DNA from: CAMYMQ01 sp963730305
Lineage (GTDB): Bacteria > Pseudomonadota > Alphaproteobacteria > Bin65
DNA length: 64,000 nt
Direction of reading: 5' to 3'
Assembly (NCBI GenBank): GCA_963730305.1
Contig: CAVSRB010000003.1
Span: 620,001 to 684,000 of the forward strand
Under the pieces are notes generated by a model that worked only from the letters and a program-made list of their open reading frames with translations, did not search any database and was not told where the DNA came from. The translations under genes and the position numbers were made by a program. Within the stretch, counting starts at the first letter, position 1. The number at the start of each line of letters is the position of its first letter. Of this stretch, positions 1 to 10,288 are shown piece after piece.

Positions 1-3000
1 TGGCGCCGGCTGACCCACTGCCCCTCGGACACCAGGATTCGGCCCAGCGTGACATAGCGCGTGGTCAGGCCGTGGCCGTGGTCGATCGTCACGGTCAGGC
101 CCTGCCCGTCGGCCTTGCCCGCGAACGAGACCCTGCCTGCCGCGGTGGCCATGACCGTGGCGCCGGTCTCGCCGGCCAGATCGACGCCGCCGTTGCGGTC
201 CTTGCCCGTCGTGTCCACACCCGTCGTGTCCGCGTGCCGGCCGACGACCTCGAATGTCTTCAGCGGCGCGGCCAGCGGCATCGCCTTGAACGCGATTCCC
301 CAGTTGTTGTAGGCCGCCGCCAGGTACGGATTGAGCTCGATTGCGGTGTCGTAGTCCTTGATGGCCTTGTTGTATTTCTCGAGGTCGGCGTAGGCGTTGC
401 CGCGGGCGTAGTGGGCGTTGGCGTAGTTGGGATTGAGCTTCAGGGTCCGGTCGAAGTCCGCGATCGCCTTGCGGTAGCGCCGCAGGCTCGCCCACGCCGC
501 GCCCCGGCGGTAATGCGCGCTCGCCGATCCCGGCGCCAGCGCCAGCGCCCGGTCGAAGTCCGCGATCGCCTTCTCGTAGCGCCGCAGCCGCGCCCGCGCC
601 GTGCCCCGGCTGTAGTAGGCCAGCGCCCGCCGCGGATCGAGACGGATCGCTTCGTCATAGTCCGCGATCGCCTTCTCGTACCGGTTCAGGTGCCGGTAGG
701 TCGTGCCCCGGTTGAAGTAGATCGCCGCGTCCCCCGGCGCGAGCTTGATCGCCGCATCGTAGTCCGCCAGCGCCTTGTCGTACTGGTTCAGGTCCCGGTA
801 GGCGTTGCCCCGGTTGTGGTGCGCCGCCGCGAAGCGCGGGTCGAGCTCGAGCGCCCGGTCGTAGTCCGCGATCGCCGTCGCGAACCGGTTCACGCTGGCG
901 TAGCTGATGCCCCGGTTGAAGTAGGCCACCGCGTTGCGCGGGTTCAGCGCCAGCGCCTGGTCGAAGTCCGCGATCGCCTTCTGGTGCTGGTTCAACTTGG
1001 CGTAGGCCACGCCCCGGTTGTTGAACGCCTCGGCGTGGCGCGGTTCGAGCCCGATCGCCTGGTCGTAGTCCGCGATCGCCTTCTCGTACCGGCCCAGCCG
1101 GGCATAGGCGATGCCCCGGTTGTAGTAGACCGCCGCATCCCGCGGGTTGAGCGCCAGCGCCTTATCGAAGTCCGCCACCGCCGCCCGGTAGCGCTTCAGG
1201 TGGGCGCGCGCGTTGCCGCGGCCGTAATAGGCGTCGCCGTGGCGCGGATCGAGCTTGAGCGCCCGGCCGAAGTCGGCGATCGCCTGCTCGTACTGCTCCA
1301 GGCTGGCGTAGGCGCTGGCCCGGTTGTAGTAGGCCGCGGCGTCGCGCGGGTTGAGCTTGAGCGCCGCGTCGAAGTCCGCGATCGCGCGCTTGTGCTTGTT
1401 CAGGTTGGCGTAGGCGGTGCCGCGGTCGTAGTAGGCGTTGGCGTCGTCGGGCTTGAGCTTGAGCGCCGCGTCGAAGTCCGTGATCGCCTTCGCGTAGCGC
1501 TTCAAATGCGCGTAGGCGATGCCCCGGCTGTACAGCGCCACCGCGTCCGTGGAGACAGCTTCAACGCCGCGTCGAAGTCGACGATCGCCTTGCCGTACTG
1601 CTCCAGGCTGGCGTGGGCCGCGCCCCGGTTGTAGAGGCTGGCGGCGTGGTGCGGATCGAGCTTGAGGGCCGCGTCGAAATCGTCGATCGCCTTCTCGTAC
1701 TGCTCGAGGTTGGCGTAGGCCGTGCCGCGGTTGTAGTAGGCGCCGGTATTCTTCGGGTTGAGGTCGAGCGCCCGGTCGAAGTCCAGGATGGCCTTCGGGA
1801 ACCGGCCCAGGTTGGCGTAGGCGATGCCGCGGTTGTAGAAGGCGTTGCCGTCGTTGGGATCGAGGCTGACCGCCCGGTCGAAGTCGGCGACCGCCTGCAC
1901 GAACCGTTTCAGCGTGGCGTAGGCCGTGCCCCGGTTGAAATAGGCGGCGGCGTAGCGGGGCTGGAGCTCGATCGCGGTGTCGAAATCGGCGATCGCCTTG
2001 TCGAGCTGGCCGAGGTTCGCGTAGATCGTGCCGCGGTTGTAATAGGCGTCCGGATTGTTCGGGTCGAGCACGAGGGCCTGGTCGAAGTCCGCCAGCGCCT
2101 TGTCGGGCTGCTTCAGTTCGACATAGGCGCTGCCGCGCTTGAAATAGGACGCCGCCGCCCGCGGATTGAGCTCGATCGACTTGTCGAAGTCGGCGATCGC
2201 CTTCTTGTAGTCCTTCAGGTCGAGATACGCGCCGCCCCGGCCGAGACGCGCGGCGTGGTTGCGCGGGTCCAGGTCGATCGCCTTGTCGAAGTCCTTGATC
2301 GCCGTCTCGAACTTGCCGAAGCTGACATAGATCCGCCCCCGATCGAGATAGGTCCGTGGATCGCGGGGGGTGATCTCGATCGCCCGGCTGTAGTCGGCGA
2401 TCGCCTTGGGATAGTGCTTCAGCCGGGCGAAGGCCGCGCCGCGCCGGACGAAAGCCACCGCATCGTTCGGATCGAGCGCGATCGCCTTGTCGAAATCGAC
2501 GATCGCCTTCTGGTACCGCTGCAGGCTGGCCTGGGCCTCGCCCCGGCTGAGATAGGCGGCCCGGTATCCCGGTTTGGTGCCGATCGCCTGGTCGAAATTG
2601 GCGATCGCCTTCTCGAACCGCTTCAGGCTGGCATAGGCTTCGCCGCGCCGATAGAGGACCACGGCGTCGTGCGGCTTGAGGACCAGCGCCTGGTCGAAAT
2701 CCGCGATCGCCTTCGCGTACCGGCCCTCGCGGCCGAAGGCAAGGCCGCGTTGGTAGAAGGCCGCAGCGTGGCGCGGATCGAGCTCGACCGCCTTGTCGAA
2801 GTCCGCGATCGCCGCGTCGGACCGCTTGAGCGCGGCGTAGGCCCGGCCTCGGCTGTAGTACGCTTCGGCGTGGCGCGGCATCCGTTCGACGGCCTTGTCG
2901 AAGTCCGCGATCGCCTTCCGGAACTTCCCGAGCCTGGCCCGGGCCACGCCGCGGTCGTAGAAGGCGGCGGCGTCGCGCGGGTCGACCTCGAGCGCCTTGT

Positions 3001-6000
3001 CGAAGTCGGCGATCGCCTGCTCGTACCGCTTCAGGCGGGCGTAGGCGGTGCCCCGGCTGTGATAGGCCGCGGTCTGGCCGGGATCGAGATTCAACGCCTT
3101 GTCGAAATCGGCGACCGCCTTGGCATTCTCACCCAGCCTGGCCCGGGCTTCGCCGCGGCGATAGTAGGCCGCCGCATCGCGCGGCTTCAGCTCGACCACC
3201 TTGTCGAAGTCGGCCGCCGCCTTGGCGTGCCGGCCGAGCCGGGCATAGGCGGCGCCTCGGCCGAAATAGGCCACTGCGTAACGCGGATCGAGGCCGATAG
3301 CCTGCTCGTAGTCGGCGACCGCCTTGCGATATTGCTTCAGCGCGTGGTGAACCAGCGCCCGGCCGTAGAAGGCGCGGGCGTCACGCGGATCGAGGTGGAT
3401 CGCCTCGCCATAGTCGGCAAATGCCTTGGCATAGTGGCCGAGCTTGAACTGCGCCGCACCGCGGCTGCGGAAGGCGGCGCCGTTGCGGGGGGCCAGCTTC
3501 AGCGCCGCGCCGAAGTCGGCAACCGCCGGCTGGTACTTGTTCAGGCTGGCGTAGGCCGTCCCGCGGTCATAGTAGGCGGCGGCATCGCGCGGGTCGGCCT
3601 CGATCGCCTTGTCGAAGTCCGCGATCGCCTTGTCGTACTGCTTCAGGCGGGCGTAGGCGACCCCGCGGCTGTGATAGGCCACGGTTCGGCCCGGATCGAG
3701 CTCGAGCGTCTTGTCGAAGTCGGCGACCGCCTTGGCGTAGCGGTGCAGGTGGGCCCGCGCCGTACCCCGCCGGAAGTAGGCAGCGGCGTCGCCCGGCTTC
3801 AGCTCGATCACCTTGTCGAAATCCGCCGCCGCCCGGGCGTACCGGCCCAGCCGGGCGTAGGCGACGCCCCGGCCGAAATAGGCCGCCGTGTAGCGCGGAT
3901 CGAGGCCGATCGCCTGGGCGTAGTCGGCCACTGCTTGGCGGTCTTGGTGCTGCTTGCCATGCACCGCGCCCCGGCCGTAGAAGGCGCGCGCGTCGCGGGG
4001 GTCGAGGCGGATCGCCTCGTCGTAGTCGGCGAACGCCTCGGCGTAGTGCCCGAGCCTGAACTGCGCGGCGCCCCGGCTGCGGAAGGCGGCGGCATTGCGC
4101 GGGGCCAGCTTCAGCGCCGCGCCGAAATCGGCGACCGCCGGCTGGTACTTGTTGAGGCTGGCGTAGGCCGTCCCGCGGTCATAGTAGGCGGCGGCATCGC
4201 GCGGGTTCACCTCGATCGCCTTGTCGAAATCCGCGATCGCCTTGTCGTATTGCTTCAGATGGGCGTAGGCCGCCCCGCGGCTGTGATAGGCGACGGTTCG
4301 GCCCGGATCGAGTTCGAGCGTCTTGTCGAAGTCGGCGACCGCCTTGGCGTAGCGGTGCAGGCGGGCCCGCGCGGTACCCCGCCGGAAGTAGGCAGCGGCG
4401 TCGCCCGGCTTGAGCTCGATCACCTTGTCGAAGTCCGCCGCCGCCTTGGCGTGCCGGCCCAGCCGGGCGTAGGCGACGCCCCGGCCGAAATAGGCCGCCG
4501 TGTAGCGCGGATCGAGGCCGATCGCCTGGGTGTAGTCGGCCACCGCCTTGCGGTCCTGGTGCAGGGTCGCGTAGGCCTCGGCGCGGCTGAAATAGGCGGG
4601 GGCGTATCCCGGCCGGACGCCGATCGCCTGGTCGAAGTTCGCGATCGCGTCCTGCGGCTTGTTCAGGCGCCGATACGCCCTGCCCCGCCCGTAGAGCGCC
4701 GCGGCGAAACGCGGATTGAGGTCGAGCGCCTTGGAGAAGTCGCCGAGCGCCCGCCGGTCCTGCCCCAGCTCGGCATAGACCAGGCCGCGCCGGTAGTAGG
4801 CCGCCGCGTCGCGCGGCCGCAACGCGACCACCTTGTCGAAGTCGGCGATCGCCTTGTCGTGCCGCTTGAGCGCCGCGTAGGCCCGGCCCCGGCTGAAATA
4901 GGCGGCGGCGTCACGCGGCCGGAGCTCGACCGCCTTGTCGAAGTCGGCGATCGCCTCCTGGAACTGCTTGAGCCGGGCGTAGGCGGTGCCGCGATCCCGG
5001 TAGGCGTCGGCGTCGCGCGGCGTCAATTCGAGCGCCTTGTCGAGATCCGCGACCGCCTTGCGATACCGCTCGAGATGGGCATAGGCCGCGGCCCGGCTGC
5101 GGTAGGCGGCGGCCTCGCGCGGCTCGAGGGCGATCACCTTGCCGAAATCGGCGACCGCTTTGCGATACCGTTCGAGGCTGACATAGACCCCGCCCCGGCC
5201 GGCGAAGAAGGCCGCCGCGTTGGGATCGAGGCGGGTCGCCTCGTCATAGTCGGCGATCGCCTTCTGGTACTCGCCCTTGATCCGGAAGACGTTGGCGCGG
5301 CTCGCATAGGCGACCGCCAGGTCCGGCCGCAGCCGGATGCTCTGGCTGTAGTCCGCGATCGCCTTCTCGTACTGCTTCAGCCCGCGATAGGCATGACCCC
5401 GCCCCAGATGACCGATGGCGTCCCGCGGCCGCAGCCGCAGCGCCCGGTCGAAATCCCGGATCGCATTGAAGTACTTGCCCAGTTCGTAGCGGGAGAAGCC
5501 CCGGTTCCTGTAGACGCGGGGATTGCGCGGATCGAGCCGGACCGCCTGGTCGAAATCGTCGACCGCCTTCTCGTGATCGCCGAGCTTCGCCAGGGCGACG
5601 CCGCGGTTGTAGTAGGCGGTGGCGTCCTTCGGCTTCAGCCGGATCGCCTCGCCATAGTCGGCGATCGCCTTTCGGTACTGCCGGAGGTTGGCGTAGGCGA
5701 CGCCGCGATTGTAGTAGGCGGCCGCGTAACCCCCGTCGAGGCGGATGGCCTGGTCGAAATCGGCGATCGCCTTCCGGTACCGGTTGAGGTTGTAGTAGGC
5801 GATGCCCCGCCGGAAGAAGGTGTTCCGGTCGTTGGGGCTGAGCGTCAGCGCCCGATCGAAATCGGCGATCGCCTTCTGGAACTCGTTGAGCGCGCCGTAG
5901 GCGACCCCGCGCGCGGTGAAGGCCTCGGTGTATTTCGGGCTGATCTCGATCGCCCGGTCGAAGTCCGCGATCGCCTTCGGGTAGTCCTCGGTCTGCGTGT

Positions 6001-6430
6001 AGGCCACGCCGCGCTCGTAGTAGGCGGCCGCATAGCGCGGCGCCAGGCGAATGGCGTCATCGAAATCCGCCACGGCCTTGGGGTACAGCTTCTTGCGGGC
6101 GTAGGCCCGGCCGCGATGATAGTGGAAGAAGGCCTGTTCCGCGCCTTCGCGCTTGGTCCGCGTCAGCAGCCAGGTGCACGCGGCGATGGACTTCTCGACC
6201 GACGGTCCGGCGCACAGTTTTAGGTATTGGCTGTAGGACTGCGCGGCCGCCGGCGCGATCGGCGCGGCCAGGACCAGGACGCAGGCTGCCGTCGCGACGG
6301 CCAGGCCCGGACGGCGGGGTCGCCTTATGGGCGCATATTCCTCAACCGTTACGATTACACGACGGTCGACGGGCGACCGCGACGGGCATCGACGGCGAAA
6401 GAGTCGCGAAGGCAAGCAAGTTCGATGCAT
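1..6430 (-). CDS. Giant exported TPR protein with C-terminal M23-like domain (partial, one frameshift)
   Basis: An exported scaffold-like protein built almost wholly of 34-residue tetratricopeptide repeats (pattern RG.AYA.L..Y.KAIADFD.A..L.P), more than fifty of them. The start is the ATG at 6430. Residues about 42-64 form a signal peptide ending AAAQS, so the protein is periplasmic or surface exposed. The frame breaks near 1545: the spacing inside one repeat is one base short, yet clean TPRs continue in the next frame to about 330, so I join both parts. After the last TPR comes a LytM/M23 peptidase-like segment (about 285 to 1) with GGVDLAGETGATVMATAAG and DHGHGLTTRYVTL. The zinc His of the usual HxGxD is Asn (RNGGVD) and the His after T.Y is Thr, so it is probably catalytically dead and used for binding. 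The end, including any HxH motif, lies outside the window. TPRs bind protein partners; the partner is unknown. Confidence 0.85.
2880..4511 (-). repeat. 612-bp higher-order repeat inside the TPR gene
   Basis: A block of six TPR units (6 x 102 bp = 612 bp) is repeated head to tail. The same junction sequence, around gtagcgcgg/gtaacgcgg, is found at 3278, 3890 and 4502, exactly 612 bp apart. The copies at about 3900-4511 and 3288-3899 are nearly identical, including the unusual units with HSRG and FRSRGAAQF. The third copy (about 2880-3287) has diverged and loses register after about four units. This indicates recent expansion of the protein by unequal recombination. Boundaries are approximate because every unit resembles the others. 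Confidence 0.8.
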
Positions 6431-6848
6431 CAGCAGCGCTGTACATGTTTCGATCTTGCCCCCACCAACAACAAACGCCCAAAGCCAACACCTCTCAATT
6501 GGAAACCCTTGTTAACCATAAATATGCGGGGCGCATGTTGCAAAATAGTCACACAATGCCTCACGACGTCCGACCCGCCGCGCCGGAGGCCGTCACCCGC
6601 CCGACGTCGAGACCGCGTTCGGGGTCCGCGACCCGGTCAAAACTATAAGAATTAATTCAAGAAAATTTGATGACAGGCGTCCCCGGCCGCGCCAGCTCCA
6701 GTGTTGGCGAGGGCCGCGCCGTCGCGCCGTGCGACGCACGAACAAGGCACCTCGCGACGGTCCGACGCCAGCGACGGAACGGGGCCCGGTCCGCGTTTAT
6801 CGGAGTGATGAGGCAGCCCGCCTCGCCCCTCGACCAACGGGAGCCGCC
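6431..6848. other. Intergenic region between divergent genes
   Basis: No gene is visible. The region separates the minus-strand TPR gene from the plus-strand PepSY gene, so it should hold both promoters. It includes two AT-rich pockets (about 6470-6560 and 6640-6670) in an otherwise GC-rich background. The plus-strand gene has a ribosome binding site GGGAG six bases before its ATG. Confidence 0.6.
6512..6519 (+). promoter_or_regulatory. Possible CtrA-type half site TTAACCAT
   Basis: The octamer TTAACCAT lies in an AT-rich pocket about 90 bp upstream of the TPR gene start. It matches the short recognition motif described for the alphaproteobacterial cell-cycle regulator CtrA. A single 8-bp match can occur by chance, so this is only a suggestion. 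Confidence 0.2.
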
Positions 6849-7133
6849 ATGAAAGCCCTTCCCCTCCTCGCCGCGTTGACCACCGCCGCCGCCCTGTTCG
6901 CGGCCGCGCCCGCCTCGGCCTCGCCGCCGTCCAAGCCGTGCACCGACGCCGCCCAGAGCACCTGGATGAAGATCGACGACGCCAAGGCCAAGCTGACCGC
7001 GGCCGGCTACGACGTCCGCCGGATCCGGGTCTCGATGCGCTGCTACGAGGCGTACGTCACCAAGGACGGCCAGCGACTGGAGCTGTTCCTCGACCCGGTC
7101 TCGGGCAAGGTCGTCGAGACCAAGCACAACTGA
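6849..7133 (+). CDS. Small exported PepSY-domain protein
   Basis: A 94-residue protein with a signal peptide (MKALPLLAALTTAAALFAAA, cleavage after ASA). The mature part matches a single PepSY domain: an N-terminal helix (TWMKIDDAKAKLTAAGYDVRRI), then strands ending in ELFLDPVSGKVVETKH, which is the typical PepSY end. Two cysteines (in KPCTDA and MRCYEA) could form a disulfide or bind a cofactor. GGGAG lies six bases before the ATG. The next gene, 25 bp downstream, encodes a cytochrome b561-type protein; PepSY and b561 proteins are often paired, so this protein probably works with that membrane cytochrome in periplasmic electron transfer. That role is inferred from the pairing. Confidence 0.8.
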   Translation: MKALPLLAALTTAAALFAAAPASASPPSKPCTDAAQSTWMKIDDAKAKLTAAGYDVRRIRVSMRCYEAYVTKDGQRLELFLDPVSGKVVETKHN

Positions 7134-7158
7134 TCCAAGCACGATTGATGGTGCGGCC

Positions 7159-7722
7159 ATGAAGGACGACGCGCGGCCGGTGGCCGGAACGGCAAAGACG
7201 GTCCGGGTGTGGGATCCGCTGGTGCGGATCTTCCACTGGTCGCTCGTCGCCGCCTTCGTCACCGCCTACGTCACCCACGAGGACGGCTTCTCGGCGACGC
7301 ACCTGACCGCCGGCTACGTCGTCGCCGGGCTGGTCGGCTTCCGCCTCCTGTGGGGCTTCGTCGGCAGCCGGCACGCCCGCTTCGCCGACTTCGTCCGCGG
7401 CCCGGCGGCGACGCTCGGCTATCTCCGCGGCCTCGTCACCCGCGCGGCGCCGCGGACGATCGGCCACAACCCGGCCGGCGGCGCAATGGTCGTGGTGCTG
7501 CTGACCCTGCTGGCGGTCATCTGCCTGACCGGCTGGGGCATGACCACGACCGCCTTCTACGCGAGCGAGACCCTCGAGACGATCCACGAGGTCGCGGTGA
7601 ACCTGGCGCTGATCGCCGTGCTGCTGCACCTGATCGGCGTCGCCGCCTCGAGCCTGGCGCACCGGGAGAACCTCGTCCGGGCGATGATCACGGGACGCAA
7701 AAAGGTCGAGCTGCCGGAATGA
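7159..7722 (+). CDS. Cytochrome b561-family membrane protein
   Basis: A 187-residue integral membrane protein of the b-type cytochrome family that includes the Ni/Fe-hydrogenase b subunit and cytochrome b561. It starts with the typical VRVWDPLVRIFHWSLV, where the His is a probable heme ligand at the start of the first membrane helix. Four hydrophobic helices follow, with further His residues in ATHLTAGY, TIHEVAVNL and LLHLIGVAAS that fit a two-heme arrangement. It should pass electrons between the quinone pool and periplasmic partners. It is probably co-transcribed with the PepSY protein just upstream. The ribosome binding site is weak. Confidence 0.85.
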   Translation: MKDDARPVAGTAKTVRVWDPLVRIFHWSLVAAFVTAYVTHEDGFSATHLTAGYVVAGLVGFRLLWGFVGSRHARFADFVRGPAATLGYLRGLVTRAAPRTIGHNPAGGAMVVVLLTLLAVICLTGWGMTTTAFYASETLETIHEVAVNLALIAVLLHLIGVAASSLAHRENLVRAMITGRKKVELPE

Positions 7723-7789
7723 CAGGGCCACGCGGCGCGCGGCTGTCGGCACGCGGTATGCCACGATCGGAATAGCGCGAAATTGGAAG

Positions 7790-8266
7790 CTATCTGGCCG
7801 TCTGGGCCGTGGGACCGCCCACCGGGGCCTCACCCGCCGCGTCGATCGCCGCCTTGGCGTCGACGCCCAGTTCGAGCCAATCGCCCGCTTCGTCGATATC
7901 CCGCACGACCAGCGTCTCGATCGAACTGTTGTCGGTCAGCGACATGAACATGCGCAGCAGGCCGTAGGCGACGTCGGACGCGACCACCGCCAGCCACTTG
8001 GTCCCGCCCCACTTGGGCGCGACCGAACGGACCAGCGCAGACAGGACCCGGATATCGTCGCCGCTGAGATCGATCTCGGCGCGGCGCAGGTCGCAGATGG
8101 CCCGCAAGCCGGGGCGAAATCCGGGATTGCCGGACATATCGGCATAGGCCTGGCGAATCTGGTCCAGATCGACGCGACCCGAATATCGCGCGACGAAGAC
8201 GCCAAGCGTCTCGTTCAAGCTCACCGCATCGAGCATCTGGACGCTTAACCCAGCCGAATGGTGCAT
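7790..8266 (-). CDS. Small STAS/SpoIIAA-like protein
   Basis: A 158-residue soluble protein. The open frame runs further upstream, but the sequence before MHHSAGLSVQML is low-complexity Arg-rich and does not look coding, so I start at the ATG at 8266. The pattern (VFVARYSGRVDLDQI, AICDLRRAEIDLSGDDI, KWLAVVASDVAYGLLRMF) is the alternating strand and helix arrangement of SpoIIAA-like/STAS proteins, which often bind lipids or act as switches. No catalytic motif is visible. It stands alone, converging on the cytochrome gene. Function unknown. Confidence 0.6.
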   Translation of the reverse strand: MHHSAGLSVQMLDAVSLNETLGVFVARYSGRVDLDQIRQAYADMSGNPGFRPGLRAICDLRRAEIDLSGDDIRVLSALVRSVAPKWGGTKWLAVVASDVAYGLLRMFMSLTDNSSIETLVVRDIDEAGDWLELGVDAKAAIDAAGEAPVGGPTAQTAR

Positions 8267-8615
8267 CACTTCTCGGCAATTAAGTGTATCCGAAATATCC
8301 GCGGGCAATGGGCGGCCTGCCCGAAGACGGCGGCAGGTCATGCGGATGTAATGGGGTAGTGCCGGCCAAAACGTGGGAAACGAGTGGCCTTGAGCCCGTC
8401 TTGTGCCGGTTTCCGACGCACCGAAAAAAATTGCACCGGTTCCGGCGCCCGCGGCTGGCCGGAAACCGTCGCCGCAGCGAGGCGACCGGCGGAAGCAGCC
8501 GAGCCGCAGCGACACGGACGGCGGTCGGGCCGAAATCGCGGTCTCTTGCGAGAAGTCGATTGGCAGGCGCCAACCGCCCATCGCGCCGCGCTACATCACG
8601 GCGGCCCGACGCGGT
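8267..8615. other. Intergenic region
   Basis: About 350 bp with no convincing gene. Open frames on both strands here are Arg/Pro-rich and overlap one another without a plausible protein signature. It probably holds the promoter of the STAS-like gene and the 3' end of the small membrane-protein transcript. Confidence 0.5.
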
Positions 8616-8840
8616 TCAGTCCGCCACCCGGGATACCGGCAACAGGTCGGCGTTCAGGCAGGCGCGCCGCAGCTTCACCTTGCAGCTACGGTCGCGTTGA
8701 TCGCTGCATTGCGCGACGGTGCGTTGACAAATCTCCGCCTGCTGGTCGAACTCGATTTCCGGTGGCGACGCCAACCACCACACGACCCCGAACAGCACCG
8801 CCCCCGCGACGCAGGACATGATCACCAGCGGCTTCGTCAT
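8616..8840 (-). CDS. Small single-pass membrane protein, Cys-rich tail
   Basis: A 74-residue protein starting MTKPLVIMSCVAG. GAGGG lies about eight bases before this ATG, which makes it a better start than the ATG further upstream. Residues about 4-24 form one membrane helix with a GVVWWL end. The tail carries four spaced cysteines (EICQRT, QCSDQ, SCKVK, RACLN), probably as two disulfides in the periplasm. I do not recognise the family. It lies upstream of, and on the same strand as, the glycosyltransferase gene at 8960-10237, with nothing clear between. Confidence 0.5.
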   Translation of the reverse strand: MTKPLVIMSCVAGAVLFGVVWWLASPPEIEFDQQAEICQRTVAQCSDQRDRSCKVKLRRACLNADLLPVSRVAD

Positions 8841-8959
8841 AACTGCCCTCTGCAGTCCTCCACCGAGGCCAACCGCCATCCAATTCGTTATTCACTTTAC
8901 TACAACAATCGATGCGTTTGCCACTGGTCCGTCGATGCACGCGGCGGCCCGGGTCCCCG

Positions 8960-10237
8960 CTAGTCGCGCGACACGGCCCCGGTCTTGCGGGTGCGGACGA
9001 ACGGCGCCTGGTGCCCCAGCAGGCCGCGGACCGCCGCCGACGTGCCGATCAGGGCGTTCAGGACGACGACAGCCACCGAGCAGGGCAGGTCGAGGACGAT
9101 CGCGGCGGCGCCGATCCGCCGCGTCGCGGCCAGGGCGACGATCGGCGCGAGTGCGGTCCGCATCACGATCAGGGCCAGCGCGGCGGCGAACAGCAGTTCG
9201 GCCGACGCGCCCGGATCGGTCGCGTAGGTCACGTGCAGCGCGCCCGCGACCAGCGCCAGGATCGAGATCGGCGCCGCGAAGACGTTGACGAGCTGATAGA
9301 GCAGCGACGCCTTCACGCGACCGCTGGTCGCGCGCGACACGAGCGGCCGCCACATCTGGCGCATCACCTGGGCCGTGCCCATCGACCAGCGTCGCTGCTG
9401 ACCGAGCCAGTCCCGGACGCTCTCGGGAAGCTCGCCGGGGACCGGAACGTCGAGCAGGTACCGGCCGCGCCACCCGGCGGCCTCGACCCGGTAGGTCAGG
9501 TCCATGTCCTCGACGAGCGTCTCGCCGCGCCAGCCGCCGACCGCGTCGATCGCCGCGCGGCGCCACACGCCACCGGTTCCGTTGAAGGGAACGACCAGGC
9601 CGACGGCATCCCGCCCGCCCTGCTCGACGACGTAATGGACGTCGAGCAGCAGGGCCTGGCCGCGCGTGAACCAGGTCGAATCGCGGTTGAGGAAATCGAT
9701 CCGCGACTGGACGAAGGCGAGGCGTTCGTCGCGGCACAGCGGCCCCATGCACGCCCGCAGCCAGCCGGATGCCGGAACGTAATCGGCATCCAGGATCGCG
9801 ACGTAGGGCGCGTCTGACGCCGCCAGCCCGTGCTGCAGGGCGCCGGCCTTGAAGCCGTCGCGTTGCGTGCGGTGCCGGACTTCTGCGCGAAGGCCGTCCC
9901 GCGCCAGCCGTTCGATGACCGCGGCGGCCGCCGCCGGCGTGCGATCCGTGCTGTCGTCGAGGATCTGGACGCATAGCCGGTCCTTGGGCCAGTCCAGCGC
10001 GGCAACCGCCTCGAGCGCCCGGCCGATCACGTCGGGCTCGTTGTAGGTCGGGATCTGGATCAGGACGTCGGGAAGGTCCGCATCGCCATCCAGGGGCCCG
10101 CGGGCGCCGGCCGACCGGGCCCGGAACACGGCCGCCCAGGAGAAGGCCGCCAGCAACAGCACCGACGGCGCGTTGACCAGGACCGACAGAGCGAGCAGCA
10201 AGACGACGATCGCGACCACGATCTCAGGAGCGCCCAC
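8960..10237 (-). CDS. GT2 glycosyltransferase, cellulose-synthase-like
   Basis: A 425-residue inner-membrane glycosyltransferase of family GT2 with the processive-type signature: nucleotide-binding LIQIPTYNEP and ILDDSTD, the DXD-like ILDADY, the catalytic VEDMDL and the product-site QQRRW. One N-terminal membrane helix and about four C-terminal helices surround the cytoplasmic catalytic domain. The start is a GTG with GGGGGAG six bases upstream. The gene lies 51 bp after an LptF/G-like permease on the same strand, and a second enzyme of this type (13034-14290) is close by. The sugar and acceptor cannot be told from the sequence; a membrane lipid is likely given the neighbouring sphingolipid-type genes. 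Confidence 0.85.
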   Translation of the reverse strand: MGAPEIVVAIVVLLLALSVLVNAPSVLLLAAFSWAAVFRARSAGARGPLDGDADLPDVLIQIPTYNEPDVIGRALEAVAALDWPKDRLCVQILDDSTDRTPAAAAAVIERLARDGLRAEVRHRTQRDGFKAGALQHGLAASDAPYVAILDADYVPASGWLRACMGPLCRDERLAFVQSRIDFLNRDSTWFTRGQALLLDVHYVVEQGGRDAVGLVVPFNGTGGVWRRAAIDAVGGWRGETLVEDMDLTYRVEAAGWRGRYLLDVPVPGELPESVRDWLGQQRRWSMGTAQVMRQMWRPLVSRATSGRVKASLLYQLVNVFAAPISILALVAGALHVTYATDPGASAELLFAAALALIVMRTALAPIVALAATRRIGAAAIVLDLPCSVAVVVLNALIGTSAAVRGLLGHQAPFVRTRKTGAVSRD

Positions 10238-10288
10238 GTCCCACTCCCCCGCCGTTGCGGGCCGGGACGGCGCGATGCCGGACGCCCC

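Noticed and set aside
72..1634. Long plus-strand frame at the left edge
   Set aside because: It is antisense to the continuation of the TPR gene and its M23-like domain.
1613..6223. Very long open frame on the plus strand opposite the TPR gene (1536 codons)
   Set aside because: It is the antisense of a repeated, GC-rich coding sequence. Its Arg/Val/Glu-rich repeats mirror the TPR codons, and the minus-strand frame has a signal peptide and true TPRs.
8280..8821. Several overlapping frames on both strands
   Set aside because: All are Arg/Pro/Ser-rich without a domain or good start; they look like chance frames in GC-rich DNA.
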